DNA from: Bacillota bacterium
GTDB lineage: Bacteria; Bacillota; Sulfobacillia; Sulfobacillales; Sulfobacillaceae
Assembly (NCBI GenBank): GCA_021797675.1
Contig: JAJZZH010000123.1
Coordinates: forward strand, 1 to 43,910
Direction of reading: 5' to 3'
Length of the DNA: 43,910 bases
Made by a program: the position numbers and the translations under genes. This document shows positions 32,803 to 42,405 of this stretch, one piece after another. The first letter of the stretch is position 1, and each line of letters starts with the position of its first letter. The notes under the pieces were generated by a model that saw nothing but the letters and a program-made list of their open reading frames with translations, was not told where the DNA came from and did no database searches.

Positions 32803-33959
32803 TCGAACGCGACACATTTTTAGGCTACCGACGTCAAAACGGGGCGGTGGGGTCCCGCAATTATGTGGCCATCATCCCGGTCGACGACCTATCCAATGCC
32901 GCCGTGGAGGGCGTTGGTCGGATCGTGCCGGGCGTTTTGCCCTTGCCCCATCCGTATGGCCGGCTCCAGTTTGGCGATGATCTCGACCTGCATTTTCGGA
33001 CCCTCATCGGTACCGGCTCGAATCCCAACGTCGCCGCGGTGGTTGTGATTGGCATCGAGCCCAACTGGACCAACCGGGTGGTCGAGGGCATTTCCGCCAC
33101 GGGCAAACCGGTGGCCGGATTTTCCATCGAGAGCCACGGCGACACCGCAACGATCGCCCGAGCGGCCGCGACGGCTCGCCAATTCCTGCAGGACGCCTCG
33201 GAATTGCCCAAGGAACGCGTACCGATTGCTGACGCCGTGATCAGCATCAAATGCGGGGAATCCGATACCACCTCGGGGCTAGCTTCCAATCCCGCCGTAG
33301 GGGTTGCCGTCGATTGGCTCATCGACCATGGGGCCACGGTCATTTTTGGCGAAACCTCTGAGATGACGGGAGCGGAACATATCGTCGCCAGCCGCGCGGC
33401 CAATGAGGTCGTACGGGACAAATACTTGGCGTTTCATGAAGGATACCAGCAATTCATTAAGGACGTCGGGTTCGATCTTCTGGGCTCACAGCCCACTCAG
33501 GGCAATATCGCCGGCGGGTTGACCACGATTGAAGAAAAAGCGCTCGGCAACATCCAAAAAACGGGCAGCCGCCCCATGGTGGACGCCCTGGAGCCCGCCG
33601 TCGCCCCCACCCAAAAAGGGCTCAACTTCATGGATTCGTCGTCGGCAGCCGCGGAATTCATTACCCTAATGGGGGCAGCTGGGTCGGTCTTCCACTTCTT
33701 TACCACCGGTCAGGGCAATATCGTCGGCAATCCGATCGTGCCCGTCCTCAAAACCACCGCCAATCCTCACACCAGAGCGAGCATGGCGGAGCATATCGAC
33801 GTCGATCTGACCGGGCTATTGACCTTGGAAATGACCTTGCCAGAGGCTGGACAAGCCCTGTTGGCACAGATGTTTCGAACCTTAGACGGCAGGCTCACCG
33901 CTGCCGAGGTGTTGGGCCATCGGGAATTTGTCTTGACCAAGCTCTACCGCAGTGCCTGA
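32799..33959 (+). CDS. UxaA-family lyase large subunit (SuyB-like)
   Basis: Large catalytic subunit, 386 residues from ATG 32799. It has [28 protein letters not shown] at the N-terminus, [38 protein letters not shown] (about 50-90), [18 protein letters not shown] (about 150-170) and [12 protein letters not shown]. These match my recollection of SuyB, which splits (R)-sulfolactate into pyruvate and sulfite, better than altronate dehydratase, whose H-x-x-GC motif is missing here. Iron or Fe-S dependence is expected for the family. Dehydration of another hydroxy acid cannot be excluded. Confidence 0.72.
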   Translation: MIERDTFLGYRRQNGAVGSRNYVAIIPVDDLSNAAVEGVGRIVPGVLPLPHPYGRLQFGDDLDLHFRTLIGTGSNPNVAAVVVIGIEPNWTNRVVEGISATGKPVAGFSIESHGDTATIARAAATARQFLQDASELPKERVPIADAVISIKCGESDTTSGLASNPAVGVAVDWLIDHGATVIFGETSEMTGAEHIVASRAANEVVRDKYLAFHEGYQQFIKDVGFDLLGSQPTQGNIAGGLTTIEEKALGNIQKTGSRPMVDALEPAVAPTQKGLNFMDSSSAAAEFITLMGAAGSVFHFFTTGQGNIVGNPIVPVLKTTANPHTRASMAEHIDVDLTGLLTLEMTLPEAGQALLAQMFRTLDGRLTAAEVLGHREFVLTKLYRSA

Positions 33960-34001
33960 GGACACGATGTCGGAGAGCGTTCGGCGAGGTTGGGTGGTCC
34001 G

Positions 34002-34694
34002 CTAGGAACGCACCAGCACCCGCCGGGCGAGCCATGGTTCGAGCGTCGTCCAGCGTCGCGGCGGCCGCGTGATGCGCACCCGCACCTCATCAGCCGGCCC
34101 ATGTCGGGCCACTTGCACTTCTTCGCCCGGCATCAGGCCGGCCGACTGCAACCGCGTCAGGAGTTCCGCGAAGCCTTCCACTTGCTCCAACACGCGGTCG
34201 ATCACGTACGTTCCGGCGTTCACGTTCGCCAACGGGACCGCAACCGGGGACACCGCCCCGGTTCCCGGTATCGGGCTCCCGTGGGGACAACGCTGGGGCC
34301 GTCCCAACCGTTGCCAAAGCGCCTCGGCGACCTGGGTCGAGAAGGCTTGCCCTATCCGTTCCGCTTCTTGATGGGCCACCGCCCAATCGAGCCCTAGTTC
34401 ATCGGTCAGCCACCGTTCTGCCAGATGATGGTGGCGCAGCAAGACCTCCGCCCGCTGCCATCCGCTGGCCGTCAATTTCAGCCTGGGCACCTTCCGTTCC
34501 AAATCCCCGTGCCGCAACAGCCGGGTAAGCGCCCTCGACACGCTGACGGGCGACACCCCCAAGTATTCCGCCACCCGAGCCGAGACCACCCGTTCGGGCG
34601 GTTCTTCGCAAAAGAGCACGTAGATGGCCATCAAATAAGCGTCGGCCCCTCCCCCCCATCCAGTTCGCGAGGCTTGCTCCGATTTCACGTCCAT
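34002..34694 (-). CDS. DtxR/MntR-family metal-dependent regulator
   Basis: Iron- or manganese-responsive repressor, 230 residues. The winged HTH (about 18-70) has AYLMAIYVLFCEEPPERVVSARVAEYLGVSPVSVSRALTRLLRHGDL; the dimerisation/metal domain has LLRHHHLAERWLTDELGLDWAVAHQEAERI and CPHGSPIPG; the C-terminal FeoA/SH3-like domain follows (about 150-230). GGGAGGG lies before the ATG. It is 70 bases downstream of mutS2 in the same direction and converges with the lyase operon. Target genes are not evident here. Confidence 0.9.
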   Translation of the reverse strand: MDVKSEQASRTGWGGGADAYLMAIYVLFCEEPPERVVSARVAEYLGVSPVSVSRALTRLLRHGDLERKVPRLKLTASGWQRAEVLLRHHHLAERWLTDELGLDWAVAHQEAERIGQAFSTQVAEALWQRLGRPQRCPHGSPIPGTGAVSPVAVPLANVNAGTYVIDRVLEQVEGFAELLTRLQSAGLMPGEEVQVARHGPADEVRVRITRPPRRWTTLEPWLARRVLVRS

Positions 34695-34764
34695 CGCTCC
34701 CTCCCATCGAATCGCTCGCCGGCGTGCCTGGAGGCGAGGCCCGTGGGGCCGAGAGCTCGATGGA

Positions 34765-37128
34765 TTAGCCCAACTGATCGTTGGGCGCCTCCAAGTAAGC
34801 GATGGTCACCCCGTCCCCACCTTCGCCGGATTGGCCTAAACGATATTGAACGATGCGCGGATCCCTCGCCAACTGCTCCTGGATAGCACGCCGCAAGGCT
34901 CCGGTACCCTTCCCGTGAATGATGCGCACCCACGGCACGTCCCCCAACACCGCCTCTTCCAGGTAGCGGTCGCAGGCAAATATCGCATCATCGACCGTCA
35001 TTCCCCGCAAGTCCACCTCGGTCCCGACGGTCCTGCCTAAGCGCGACGGCGTGTTCGACCGCGCCCTCGGCGTCGGCCGGGCCAAGACCGACTTGACGTC
35101 GGTGCGGTGCACATCCCCCAGGGGCAATTTGAGGCGCAGGCCAGCGACGTCCACCGTCGCGGTGCTACCGTGAATCTCGACCACCTTCGCCGGGTCATTA
35201 ACCCCCTCCACGGCCACCCAGTCTCCAACCGTCAGCGGGCTGTTGTCGTCGGGGCCGGACTCCGTGCGGCGCATGCCTGCCGGCATCGCCTGCACTTCGC
35301 GATATGCGGCACGCAGCGCTTCCATCGCCTGCTGCCGTGCATGCGCCTCGGCATTGTGGACCTCTTCCACGGCCGCGGTAAACTTGCGGTTGGCGTCATC
35401 GAGCTGGCGCCGCCAGGCATTCATGCCTCGCTCACGCATTTCCTCCCGTTCGCGCCGCAGCCGATCCTCCAGCCGCCTCAGCTCCTCGCTCTGCCGGCCG
35501 AGTTCGGTTTCCCGGAGCTGTAGCTGGCGCAAGGCCTCCCGCACTTCCGCTTGGATGTTCTCAAGCTCCGATAGGGCCCGCTGCATGGCCTTCGCCTCGG
35601 GATCGACCTTCGCGCGCGCCCGTTCCAGCACCGAAGATGCCATGCCCAGTCGCTCGGCGATATACAGGGCATGAGAACTGCCCGGATATCCCGTCAATAG
35701 CCGATACGTAGGCCTTAGCGTTTCGCGGTCGAACTCTACCTGGGCGTTTTCAATCCCATCCACGCGGTAGGCCATCAGTTTGAGACGTCCCAGATGCGTG
35801 CTGATCAGCGCCTGGGCCCCCCGCTCCAAAAGCCGCTCAATCATCGCCTCGGCGAGCACTCCACCTTCATCAGGATCGGTGCCACCGCCCATTTCATCCA
35901 CCAGACACAGGTCCCCCGACTGGGCATGCTCGATCATCGGGATGAGACGGCTGAGGTGTCCGGAGAACGTTGACAGATTTTGCTCGATGCTCTGTTCATC
36001 TCCGATGTCCAACCATAACCGGTGATACAGGGGGATCTGCGTGCCTTCGGCACAGGGTACCATCATCCCCGCCATCGCCATGGCGACCACCAATCCCGTC
36101 GTCTTCAAAGCGACCGTCTTCCCCCCGGTGTTGGGACCGCTAATCACCACAATCGGTTTTTCCGTGGATAACTCCACGGTAATCGGCACCGGGGAATTCA
36201 CCAGGGGATGGCGCGCCTGACGAAGCAGGAGGCGATCCCCCCCCACGCTGGGCAGGATACCGTTCATCGCCGCTCCGTAGCGCACTTTGGCCAAGATCTC
36301 GTCCAGCCAACCGAGCCGGGTTTCTAGCCGTTCGAGGGCAGCCCCGTGCTCCCCGACCGCCTGCCAGAGCACCGATACAATGCGATCGATCTCGTCGGCC
36401 TCATCGCGTTCGAGCATCGTCATCCGGTTTTGATGCTGCACCGCCTCCAGGGGTTCTACGAAGACCGTCTGCCCACTCGCCGACTGGTCGTGCACGAGTC
36501 CGCGCACTTGGTTGCGAAACTCGATCTTTATCGGCACCACCCGCCGGCCCAAACGCTGGGTCACAATCCGCTCCTGCAAATAGGGAAGCCACGACGGCAT
36601 CGACAAAATGCGGTCGAAAATCGTATCGAGCGCACGAGCCTCTTCGCGCATCTGCCGGCGGATGGTCGTCAAGGTGGTCGAGGCGTGATCATACAGGCTG
36701 CCATCTTCGCGCACCGCCTGCTCCAGCGTGTCGGCCAAGCCTACTGGCACCTCGACCCGCCCCAGCGCACGCTGCAGGGACGGGAAGGTGCCGGCGCGAA
36801 TGAAACCCAGTACGCGCTCTGCGATGCGGAGTGTCACCGCCACGTGCCATAGCCGTTCGCCGCCTAACCCGCCCCCTTTGCGGGCTATCCGTGCCCATTG
36901 GCCCACGGGTTCTGCCCCGGCCAAGGACGCCGCGTCGCCTCCGCCCAGGAGTCCCTTCGCCTCTCGGAGTGCCGCGTGCAGAACTCCCAGGCGTCTTTGG
37001 CTGGGATGCGGACGTAGCCTGGCCACCCGCGCCCTGCCCATCTCGGTCTCCGTCGCCTGGGATAGGTGCCCGACAATCTTGGCGAAGTCGATGGCATCAA
37101 GCCCTTCGGCCCACATCCAAGCGCGCAT
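34765..37128 (-). CDS. mutS2: MutS2 protein (ATPase with Smr nuclease domain)
   Basis: MutS-like ATPase of 787 residues. In Firmicutes MutS2 rescues collided ribosomes and limits recombination. The MutS core and clamp lead to Walker A GPNTGGKTVALK (about 330), Walker B LCLVDEMGGGTDPDEGG and the signature STHLGRLK. A long coiled coil (about 500-620) precedes the C-terminal Smr domain, VDLRGMTVDDAIFACDRYLEE...RIIHGKGTGALR. ATG 37128 has GGAGG six bases upstream. The mismatch-binding domain of MutS is absent, as in all MutS2. zapA lies upstream in the same direction. Confidence 0.96.
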   Translation of the reverse strand: MRAWMWAEGLDAIDFAKIVGHLSQATETEMGRARVARLRPHPSQRRLGVLHAALREAKGLLGGGDAASLAGAEPVGQWARIARKGGGLGGERLWHVAVTLRIAERVLGFIRAGTFPSLQRALGRVEVPVGLADTLEQAVREDGSLYDHASTTLTTIRRQMREEARALDTIFDRILSMPSWLPYLQERIVTQRLGRRVVPIKIEFRNQVRGLVHDQSASGQTVFVEPLEAVQHQNRMTMLERDEADEIDRIVSVLWQAVGEHGAALERLETRLGWLDEILAKVRYGAAMNGILPSVGGDRLLLRQARHPLVNSPVPITVELSTEKPIVVISGPNTGGKTVALKTTGLVVAMAMAGMMVPCAEGTQIPLYHRLWLDIGDEQSIEQNLSTFSGHLSRLIPMIEHAQSGDLCLVDEMGGGTDPDEGGVLAEAMIERLLERGAQALISTHLGRLKLMAYRVDGIENAQVEFDRETLRPTYRLLTGYPGSSHALYIAERLGMASSVLERARAKVDPEAKAMQRALSELENIQAEVREALRQLQLRETELGRQSEELRRLEDRLRREREEMRERGMNAWRRQLDDANRKFTAAVEEVHNAEAHARQQAMEALRAAYREVQAMPAGMRRTESGPDDNSPLTVGDWVAVEGVNDPAKVVEIHGSTATVDVAGLRLKLPLGDVHRTDVKSVLARPTPRARSNTPSRLGRTVGTEVDLRGMTVDDAIFACDRYLEEAVLGDVPWVRIIHGKGTGALRRAIQEQLARDPRIVQYRLGQSGEGGDGVTIAYLEAPNDQLG

Positions 37129-37198
37129 GCCAGTCCTCCTCAATCTTCTCCCTCATTCAATGCGGGGCGCCTTGCCCGATCCATCTTGACCTCATCCC

Positions 37199-37227
37199 AT
37201 TGTAATCATTTTAAAGCTTAGTGCGAA
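37199..37227 (-). promoter_or_regulatory. sigma-A-type promoter of mutS2
   Basis: On the minus strand TTCGCA (37222-37227) and TACAAT (37199-37204) are 17 bases apart, about 70 bases before the mutS2 ATG. The rest of the 300-base gap to zapA (37228-37429) shows no gene. Confidence 0.5.
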
Positions 37228-37429
37228 AAAGACGCCACGCGGGTTTGTCGGCGCCAATGGGTCTGCCAGCGGTTCGTCCCGGATCTCGCGGGGCGGACGC
37301 AACAGACCAGGCGATGACCAACCGAGAGGGGACAGGCGGGAACCTTCTCGTTCATAAACGAGTACGCGAGGCCGTGGAAGCGGCTCCGCGTACCCAACCG
37401 TTGCGACCCGATTGCGAGGTCATTCGCCG

Positions 37430-37738
37430 TTACGAGGAGGAAGAGGCTCCAGCTTCTTTGCGTTGACGCCAGCGTTGTTGCATGGCAGTCGTCAGTTCCT
37501 GATGACTGGCTTGCAATTCAAAAAGCTCTTCCGCTAAATTCAGTGCGGCCAAGACGGCTAAACGGGTCGGGTTCACGCTCTTCGGACTCTTGCTGGCCAG
37601 AATCCGCATGCGACTGTCGACGTGATGAGCCAAGGCGACCACAACCTCTTCCGGCACATCGCCTTTCAGCGTGTATTGTTCACCGTAAATGGTGACCGTA
37701 ACATGCACGGTATGATCCGCCTTCGCCACAGGCTGCAC
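37430..37738 (-). CDS. zapA: cell division protein ZapA
   Basis: Promotes FtsZ assembly at the division ring. The protein is 102 residues. The N-terminal part VHVTVTIYGEQYTLKGDVPEEVVVALAHHVDSRMR is the ZapA head domain; NPTRLAVLAALNLAEELFELQASHQEL starts the C-terminal coiled coil. Starts at GTG 37738 (AGGA seven bases upstream) or at GTG 37729, eight bases after AAGGGG; the two differ by three residues. It lies between pheT and mutS2, the usual Firmicutes arrangement. Confidence 0.88.
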   Translation of the reverse strand: MQPVAKADHTVHVTVTIYGEQYTLKGDVPEEVVVALAHHVDSRMRILASKSPKSVNPTRLAVLAALNLAEELFELQASHQELTTAMQQRWRQRKEAGASSSS

Positions 37739-37810
37739 CCCCTTTTCCTGAATATTTAACTTCTCGAAGCTCGGCGGAAAGTCCTGCCACCAATCGACTT
37801 TTCGTAAACT

Positions 37811-40180
37811 TTATCGCCGAAGCCGGATCCCCTCGGCGTCCAATTGCGACACCATTCGATCAATCACTGGCTCAATCTCCCGCTCGCTGAGCGTCGCCGC
37901 ATTCGACTGGAAGGTCACCCGGAGGGTAACCGAGACCCCGTGTTCGCCGACAAAGCGATCGATGAGCGCCGTGCGCACGTCGAACTCGCGACGTACCGGC
38001 ACCAGCACCCGGTCGATGCGTTGGACCAAGTCCGCGTAGCCCATCGACTCCGGCAAAATCCAGGACAAGTCGCGGTAACTGCTGGGAAACCGGCTCGGCC
38101 GTGCCACCTCCGGGGAGCGCAAAGCCCAGGTGGCCGGGTCGCCGACATCGAGCACGAGCAGGGCCAGCCGTTTGACCCGCAGGGGTTCGAGGAGGGAAGG
38201 CCGCACTTCCGCCAGCACGCCGCGCTGGGCGCGATGGGGATCGACCACGGCCAGCGCACGACCAGGATGCGCCCAAGACGGTAACGCCTCCGGCAGAACC
38301 AGGGTAAACTCCTCGGCCAGACCCACACGCCGCAAGACCCAGGCGAGGGCCGCCTTGAGGTCGTAAATGGTCGCCGGCGGTCGACGCGGCCATCGCGGAG
38401 GAGGCTCGTCAAGAGTCCGGCCCACCGCCAATTGATATTGTTGCTCAGGCCGATCGCCGCGCCGATGAAAGACGGGCGCCAATTCGAACACGGCCAGTTC
38501 CTGATCCCGCCGCGCCCGGTTCTGGCCGATGGTCTCCACCAACCCGGGCAGCAAGCTGCGCCGCAGTCGGCTGTCTTCCGGCCGCAAGGGATTTTGCACC
38601 GCAATGGGCTCCGTCGCCGATTCCGTTGCCACCCAGCCCGCTTCGCGCTCGGCCGAAGTGAACGGGCTGGTGACGATCTCCCAATATCCCACCTCCGCCC
38701 ATGCGGCGGCCAACGCGTGCAAGCGTACCGCCCGCGCCGTGCGGCGCCCGGGCACGATGGGACCGGTGAGCGAACGCATGGGCACGTTTTCCACGCCATG
38801 CACGCGCAAAACTTCTTCGGCCACGTCGTGCAGCGCCTCGACATCGGGACGGTAGCTGGGCACGGTGAGGTTAGAGGCGTCGCGGTCAAAGCCCAACCGG
38901 GCCAGGTCGCTCAGCATTTCCTCATCGCTCCAGCCGACTCCCAAAAGGCGCCGGACCTGGTCGCCATTCCACCGGATCGGCCGTCGCTCGCCTACCCGTC
39001 CTGCCATCCGGCTGCCCGTCACCTCGCCGCAGTCGCCGAGATAGCTGACGAGCGCCGCCGGCGCGAATAGCGCCGCCTGGGGATCCGTCCCTTTGCCGAA
39101 ATGCAAGGCGGCGTCCGACTCGATTTGGTGGTGGCGCATCGTCCGATAGATCCCGGTTGGCTCAAAGTGGGCCGATTCCAAAAGCACCCGTCGCGTCTCC
39201 CCGGTCACCGCGGTAGCCCGTCCCCCCATCACCCCAGCCAACGCCAACGCCTCGTGGCGATCGGCAATCACCAGGTCGTCTGCAGTCAGCGTGCGCTCGA
39301 TACCGTCCAAGGTTGTCAATCGCTCGCCATCCCGGGCCTTGCGCACCGCAATCGGCAGGGCCACGCGGTCGACATCAAAGACGTGCAGGGGTTGGCCGAG
39401 ATCCCAGAGCAAAAAATTGGTCAGGTCGACCCAGGGCGAAATAGGGCGCTGCCCGACCACACGCAGCAACCGTTGCATCCACCAGGGCGTGTCCATGGAT
39501 CGCCGAAGCTGAAGACCGGTCAACGTGTAGACAGGGGCATGGGGGAGATCAACCTGGCCGATCCACGGCGCGTCGCCAAAGGTCCAGGGGGCCGGCTGGG
39601 TCGGCAGGGGCCGCCGGAAATAGGCGGCCAAGTCGCGGGCGAGGCCGATCGCGCTTTGGTCAAAGGCGGCCAGGTTGGGCGTCAGCTCCAAATCTAAGAC
39701 CGTATCCACGCCGCCCAAAATCTCCAACAGGGTGGTGCCGAGCGGCTGCTCGCCGTGCCAGATCCAAAGTCCTTCCCCGCCACCCTCTGCGGAGACGGAA
39801 AACCCCAGTTCGGCGGCCGAAAGCAGCATGCCCGGCGATAACACACCCCTCAGGTTGGCGATGCCCAGGGTTCGCCCGTCGAGCATCTGGGTGCCCGGAG
39901 GCGCATACCAGAGCCGGTCGCCAGGCCGACCGTTGGACGCCCCGGTAACCACCCGCGTCTTCTGCCCGGTACCGCGAACCACGGTTACCACGCGCAAATG
40001 GTCCGCGTCGGGATGCCGCTCCTCGGCCACCACCTCCGCCAGCTCCACGGTCGCGTACTCGGCGCCGACGGACTCGGTCGCTGCCACTTCAACGCCCATG
40101 GCGGTCAGCCCGGCCACGACTTGGTCCAACTCGGGAAGATCGGGCAGGTGGCGGGTCAGCCAATGATACGTCGTTTTCAT
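37811..40180 (-). CDS. pheT: phenylalanyl-tRNA synthetase beta subunit
   Basis: Beta chain of the heterotetrameric enzyme, 789 residues from ATG 40180 (GGGAGGG nine bases upstream). Domains in order: EMAP-like tRNA-binding fold (about 40-150, VELAEVVAEERHPDADHLRVV), B3/B4 editing domain (about 205-390), B5 domain, the catalytic-like core, and the C-terminal ferredoxin-fold anticodon-binding domain (FPSSYRDLSWILPESMGYADLVQRI...). The ATG overlaps the pheS stop. A reading from 40222 would add 14 residues inside pheS. Confidence 0.97.
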   Translation of the reverse strand: MKTTYHWLTRHLPDLPELDQVVAGLTAMGVEVAATESVGAEYATVELAEVVAEERHPDADHLRVVTVVRGTGQKTRVVTGASNGRPGDRLWYAPPGTQMLDGRTLGIANLRGVLSPGMLLSAAELGFSVSAEGGGEGLWIWHGEQPLGTTLLEILGGVDTVLDLELTPNLAAFDQSAIGLARDLAAYFRRPLPTQPAPWTFGDAPWIGQVDLPHAPVYTLTGLQLRRSMDTPWWMQRLLRVVGQRPISPWVDLTNFLLWDLGQPLHVFDVDRVALPIAVRKARDGERLTTLDGIERTLTADDLVIADRHEALALAGVMGGRATAVTGETRRVLLESAHFEPTGIYRTMRHHQIESDAALHFGKGTDPQAALFAPAALVSYLGDCGEVTGSRMAGRVGERRPIRWNGDQVRRLLGVGWSDEEMLSDLARLGFDRDASNLTVPSYRPDVEALHDVAEEVLRVHGVENVPMRSLTGPIVPGRRTARAVRLHALAAAWAEVGYWEIVTSPFTSAEREAGWVATESATEPIAVQNPLRPEDSRLRRSLLPGLVETIGQNRARRDQELAVFELAPVFHRRGDRPEQQYQLAVGRTLDEPPPRWPRRPPATIYDLKAALAWVLRRVGLAEEFTLVLPEALPSWAHPGRALAVVDPHRAQRGVLAEVRPSLLEPLRVKRLALLVLDVGDPATWALRSPEVARPSRFPSSYRDLSWILPESMGYADLVQRIDRVLVPVRREFDVRTALIDRFVGEHGVSVTLRVTFQSNAATLSEREIEPVIDRMVSQLDAEGIRLRR

Positions 40181-41247
40181 TCGGAGTTTCCCTCCCTGGA
40201 CCTTTCTTCGGCTCCGGGCCACAACTCGCCAAAGGTGGTCAGATAGCTTAAGTCATTTTGATACAGCAGCCGAATGTCATCAGCCCCGTAAATCAGCATG
40301 GCCACGCGCTCGATGCCGAGCCCGAGGGCAAAGCCGTTCGCACGCTCCGGGTTGTAGCCCCCGTTTTGCAGTACGGTGGGATGCACCATGCCCGAGCCCA
40401 GGATTTCCAGCCAGCCGTCCTGGCAGACGGCGCATCCCCGGCCTTGGCATACCACGCAACTGATATCGACCTCCAAGCTAGGCTCGGTGAAGGGGAAGTA
40501 GCTGGGGCGCAGCCGGATTTGGGTTCGGGGCCCAAAGAGCTCTCGCGCCATCGTTAGCAGCGTTCCCTTCAAATCCGCCAACCCCACGTTACGGTCGATA
40601 ACTAGCGCTTCCAGTTGGGTGAACATCGGCAGATGGGTCGAGTCTTCGTCGCGGCGATATACGCGACCGGTCGAGATAACGCGCAACGGCAGGGTGCCTC
40701 GAGCCTTTTCCATGGCGCGAATCTGCATGGGCGAGGTCTGCGTGCGCAGCACGTAGCCCGGCAGGTTGACGAAAAAACTATCCTGCATGGCGCGGGCAGG
40801 ATGGTATTCGGGGACATTCAACGCTTCAAAATTGTACCAATTGGTCTCCACTTCCGGTCCCTCGGCTAGGGTATATCCCATCTTGAGAAATACGTCCTCC
40901 ACCATCCGAGTAACCCGGCTGACGGGATGCAGGCGGCCAACAATCGGTTCGGGGCCGGGCAGGCTCATATCCAAGACCTCCATGCGCAACTGGCGGTCCT
41001 CTTCCTCGGTCGCGATCTGCTGCCGGCGTTGGCGGTACCGCGTCTCGAAGGATTCTCTTAGGGCATTGAAGCGTTGGCCTTCTTCTCGTCGGCGCTCGGA
41101 TGGCAGATCCCCCAGATTGCGCATGGCCGTCGTCAATCGACCCTTTTTGCCCAGCCACTCAAGCCGTACGCGTTCAAGTTGGTCGGAACTCTCGGCCTCC
41201 GCAATCGCCTCTGCCATGGCTTTAGACCATCCCTGGCGGTCGCTCAT
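40177..41247 (-). CDS. pheS: phenylalanyl-tRNA synthetase alpha subunit
   Basis: Catalytic alpha chain, 356 residues. The N-terminal coiled coil (about 1-85) precedes the class II core: motif 2 in GRVYRRDEDSTHLPMFTQLEALVID, motif 3 in GFALGLGIERVAMLIYG. A four-cysteine insertion, CVVCQGRGCAVCQDGWLEILGSGMV, is present and common in Firmicutes PheS. The gene is under a T-box leader (41313-41526) and is translationally coupled to pheT. Confidence 0.97.
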   Translation of the reverse strand: MSDRQGWSKAMAEAIAEAESSDQLERVRLEWLGKKGRLTTAMRNLGDLPSERRREEGQRFNALRESFETRYRQRRQQIATEEEDRQLRMEVLDMSLPGPEPIVGRLHPVSRVTRMVEDVFLKMGYTLAEGPEVETNWYNFEALNVPEYHPARAMQDSFFVNLPGYVLRTQTSPMQIRAMEKARGTLPLRVISTGRVYRRDEDSTHLPMFTQLEALVIDRNVGLADLKGTLLTMARELFGPRTQIRLRPSYFPFTEPSLEVDISCVVCQGRGCAVCQDGWLEILGSGMVHPTVLQNGGYNPERANGFALGLGIERVAMLIYGADDIRLLYQNDLSYLTTFGELWPGAEERSREGNSE

Positions 41248-41312
41248 TCAGATCTCCTCCTGCCTTCAACATGCATCCGCTGGCTGATGGCGGCCAGCCG
41301 CGTCATAGACAA

Positions 41313-41526
41313 ATTCCCGTCCTCGATCAAGGACGGGAATTCCCGCAGTGCCACCTTTTCTTGGGCCAGCACCCCGCTCTCAGCCATAACCGTACTGCCG
41401 GCCATGCCTACGCCGGCTCGTGCGCTTCGGGACGGGCCCTCCCCGGGGAACCTCGGTCGGCCTTCCCAGCGACGCTCCCCATCTACGCGCCGCTTCCTGA
41501 AGGGTCTTGCGGACTTACTCGCCGGA
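41313..41526 (-). promoter_or_regulatory. T-box riboswitch leader of pheST
   Basis: On the minus strand, right after the methyltransferase stop, the leader shows GAGTAAG near its start, a Stem I region with TTCAGGAAGC and GCTGGGAAGGC, the CGGTTATGGCTGAGAG linker, and the T-box AAGGTGGCACTGCGG (41343-41357; consensus AGGGTGGNACCGCG). It ends in a terminator with a perfect 10-pair stem (41313-41322 with 41331-41340) and TTTGTCT. A UUC (Phe) triplet at 41448-41450 is the likely specifier. The NCCA-pairing base is C, giving UGGC, not the UGGU expected for tRNA-Phe. Confidence 0.9.
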
Positions 41527-42396
41527 CTATCGGGTTCCTGCCGATTGCGGGGCTCCGGCCCTCGGCTGCCCACGCCGCGGCGGCGTAAACGGAATTCCCG
41601 CCCGCCGCCGCACGGCAGCAGCATGAAACAGCAACACGGCGGCGGCCGCTGCCACATTGAGAGAATCAGCCGTGGGTACCATGGGAATCGAAATTCGACG
41701 TCCCCCCTCGGCCTCGGTGATCCCGTGCCCCTCGTTCCCCATCACCAAGACCAATGGTCGGGTCCAGTCCGCCGTTTCGTAGGAATCGCCCCCGTCCACC
41801 ACGCTATAGAGCAATTCCAGCCGACCACGATGGGCCGTCTGGACCCAGTCCGTCCCCAGTTCTACCAGCGGCATTTCGAAGATGCTACCCGCGCTCGCTC
41901 TCAGCGCTTTGGGATTGAACACGTCCACCGTACCCTTAGTCAGCCCGACGGCATGTCCTCCGGCCGCCTGGGCGGCCCGAATCATCATGCCCAAATTACC
42001 CGGATCTTGAACGTGATCCATGACCACGAACAGCGCAGGCCCCTTCTCGGGCCACGGCCATGCGTCAGCCACATCCGGCATCGGCGCCACCGCCAAAATC
42101 CCCTGGCTGGTTTCCAGGTCTCCAATTTCGGCTAGGACGCGGTCGGTGACGTAAAGCGCATGTTCCGTCACCGGAGACAGCCTGGTGACCAAGGCTCGGC
42201 CCCGGTCGGTGCCAACCAGTCGTGGGCCGTAGACTACGGTGCGAAATCGAATGCCCGCCGTCAGGGCCTCCTCGATGAGGCGCACGCCCTCCAATACCGA
42301 AACCCCTTGGCGCTCGCGCAGACCACGGTTTACCAAAAGCGACCTGAGCCGCCGCAGGGTTTTATTGTCGGTCGAATCGAGGGGTTGAATCACCAT
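41527..42396 (-). CDS. TrmH/SpoU-family RNA 2'-O-methyltransferase
   Basis: SAM-dependent methyltransferase of the SPOUT class acting on tRNA or rRNA, 289 residues from ATG 42396. The N-terminal substrate-binding domain (about 1-95, NKTLRRLRSLLVNRGLRERQGVSVLEGVRLIEEAL) is followed by the knotted catalytic domain with VVMDHVQDPGNLGMMIRAAQAAG, LVMGNEGHGI and IPMVPTADSLNVAAAAAVLL (motifs 1-3). It lies between rplT and pheS, the common position for the rRNA methyltransferase YsgA/RlmB-like group. The exact target nucleotide is unknown. Confidence 0.92.
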   Translation of the reverse strand: MVIQPLDSTDNKTLRRLRSLLVNRGLRERQGVSVLEGVRLIEEALTAGIRFRTVVYGPRLVGTDRGRALVTRLSPVTEHALYVTDRVLAEIGDLETSQGILAVAPMPDVADAWPWPEKGPALFVVMDHVQDPGNLGMMIRAAQAAGGHAVGLTKGTVDVFNPKALRASAGSIFEMPLVELGTDWVQTAHRGRLELLYSVVDGGDSYETADWTRPLVLVMGNEGHGITEAEGGRRISIPMVPTADSLNVAAAAAVLLFHAAAVRRRAGIPFTPPRRGQPRAGAPQSAGTR

Positions 42397-42405
42397 GGGC
42401 AAACC

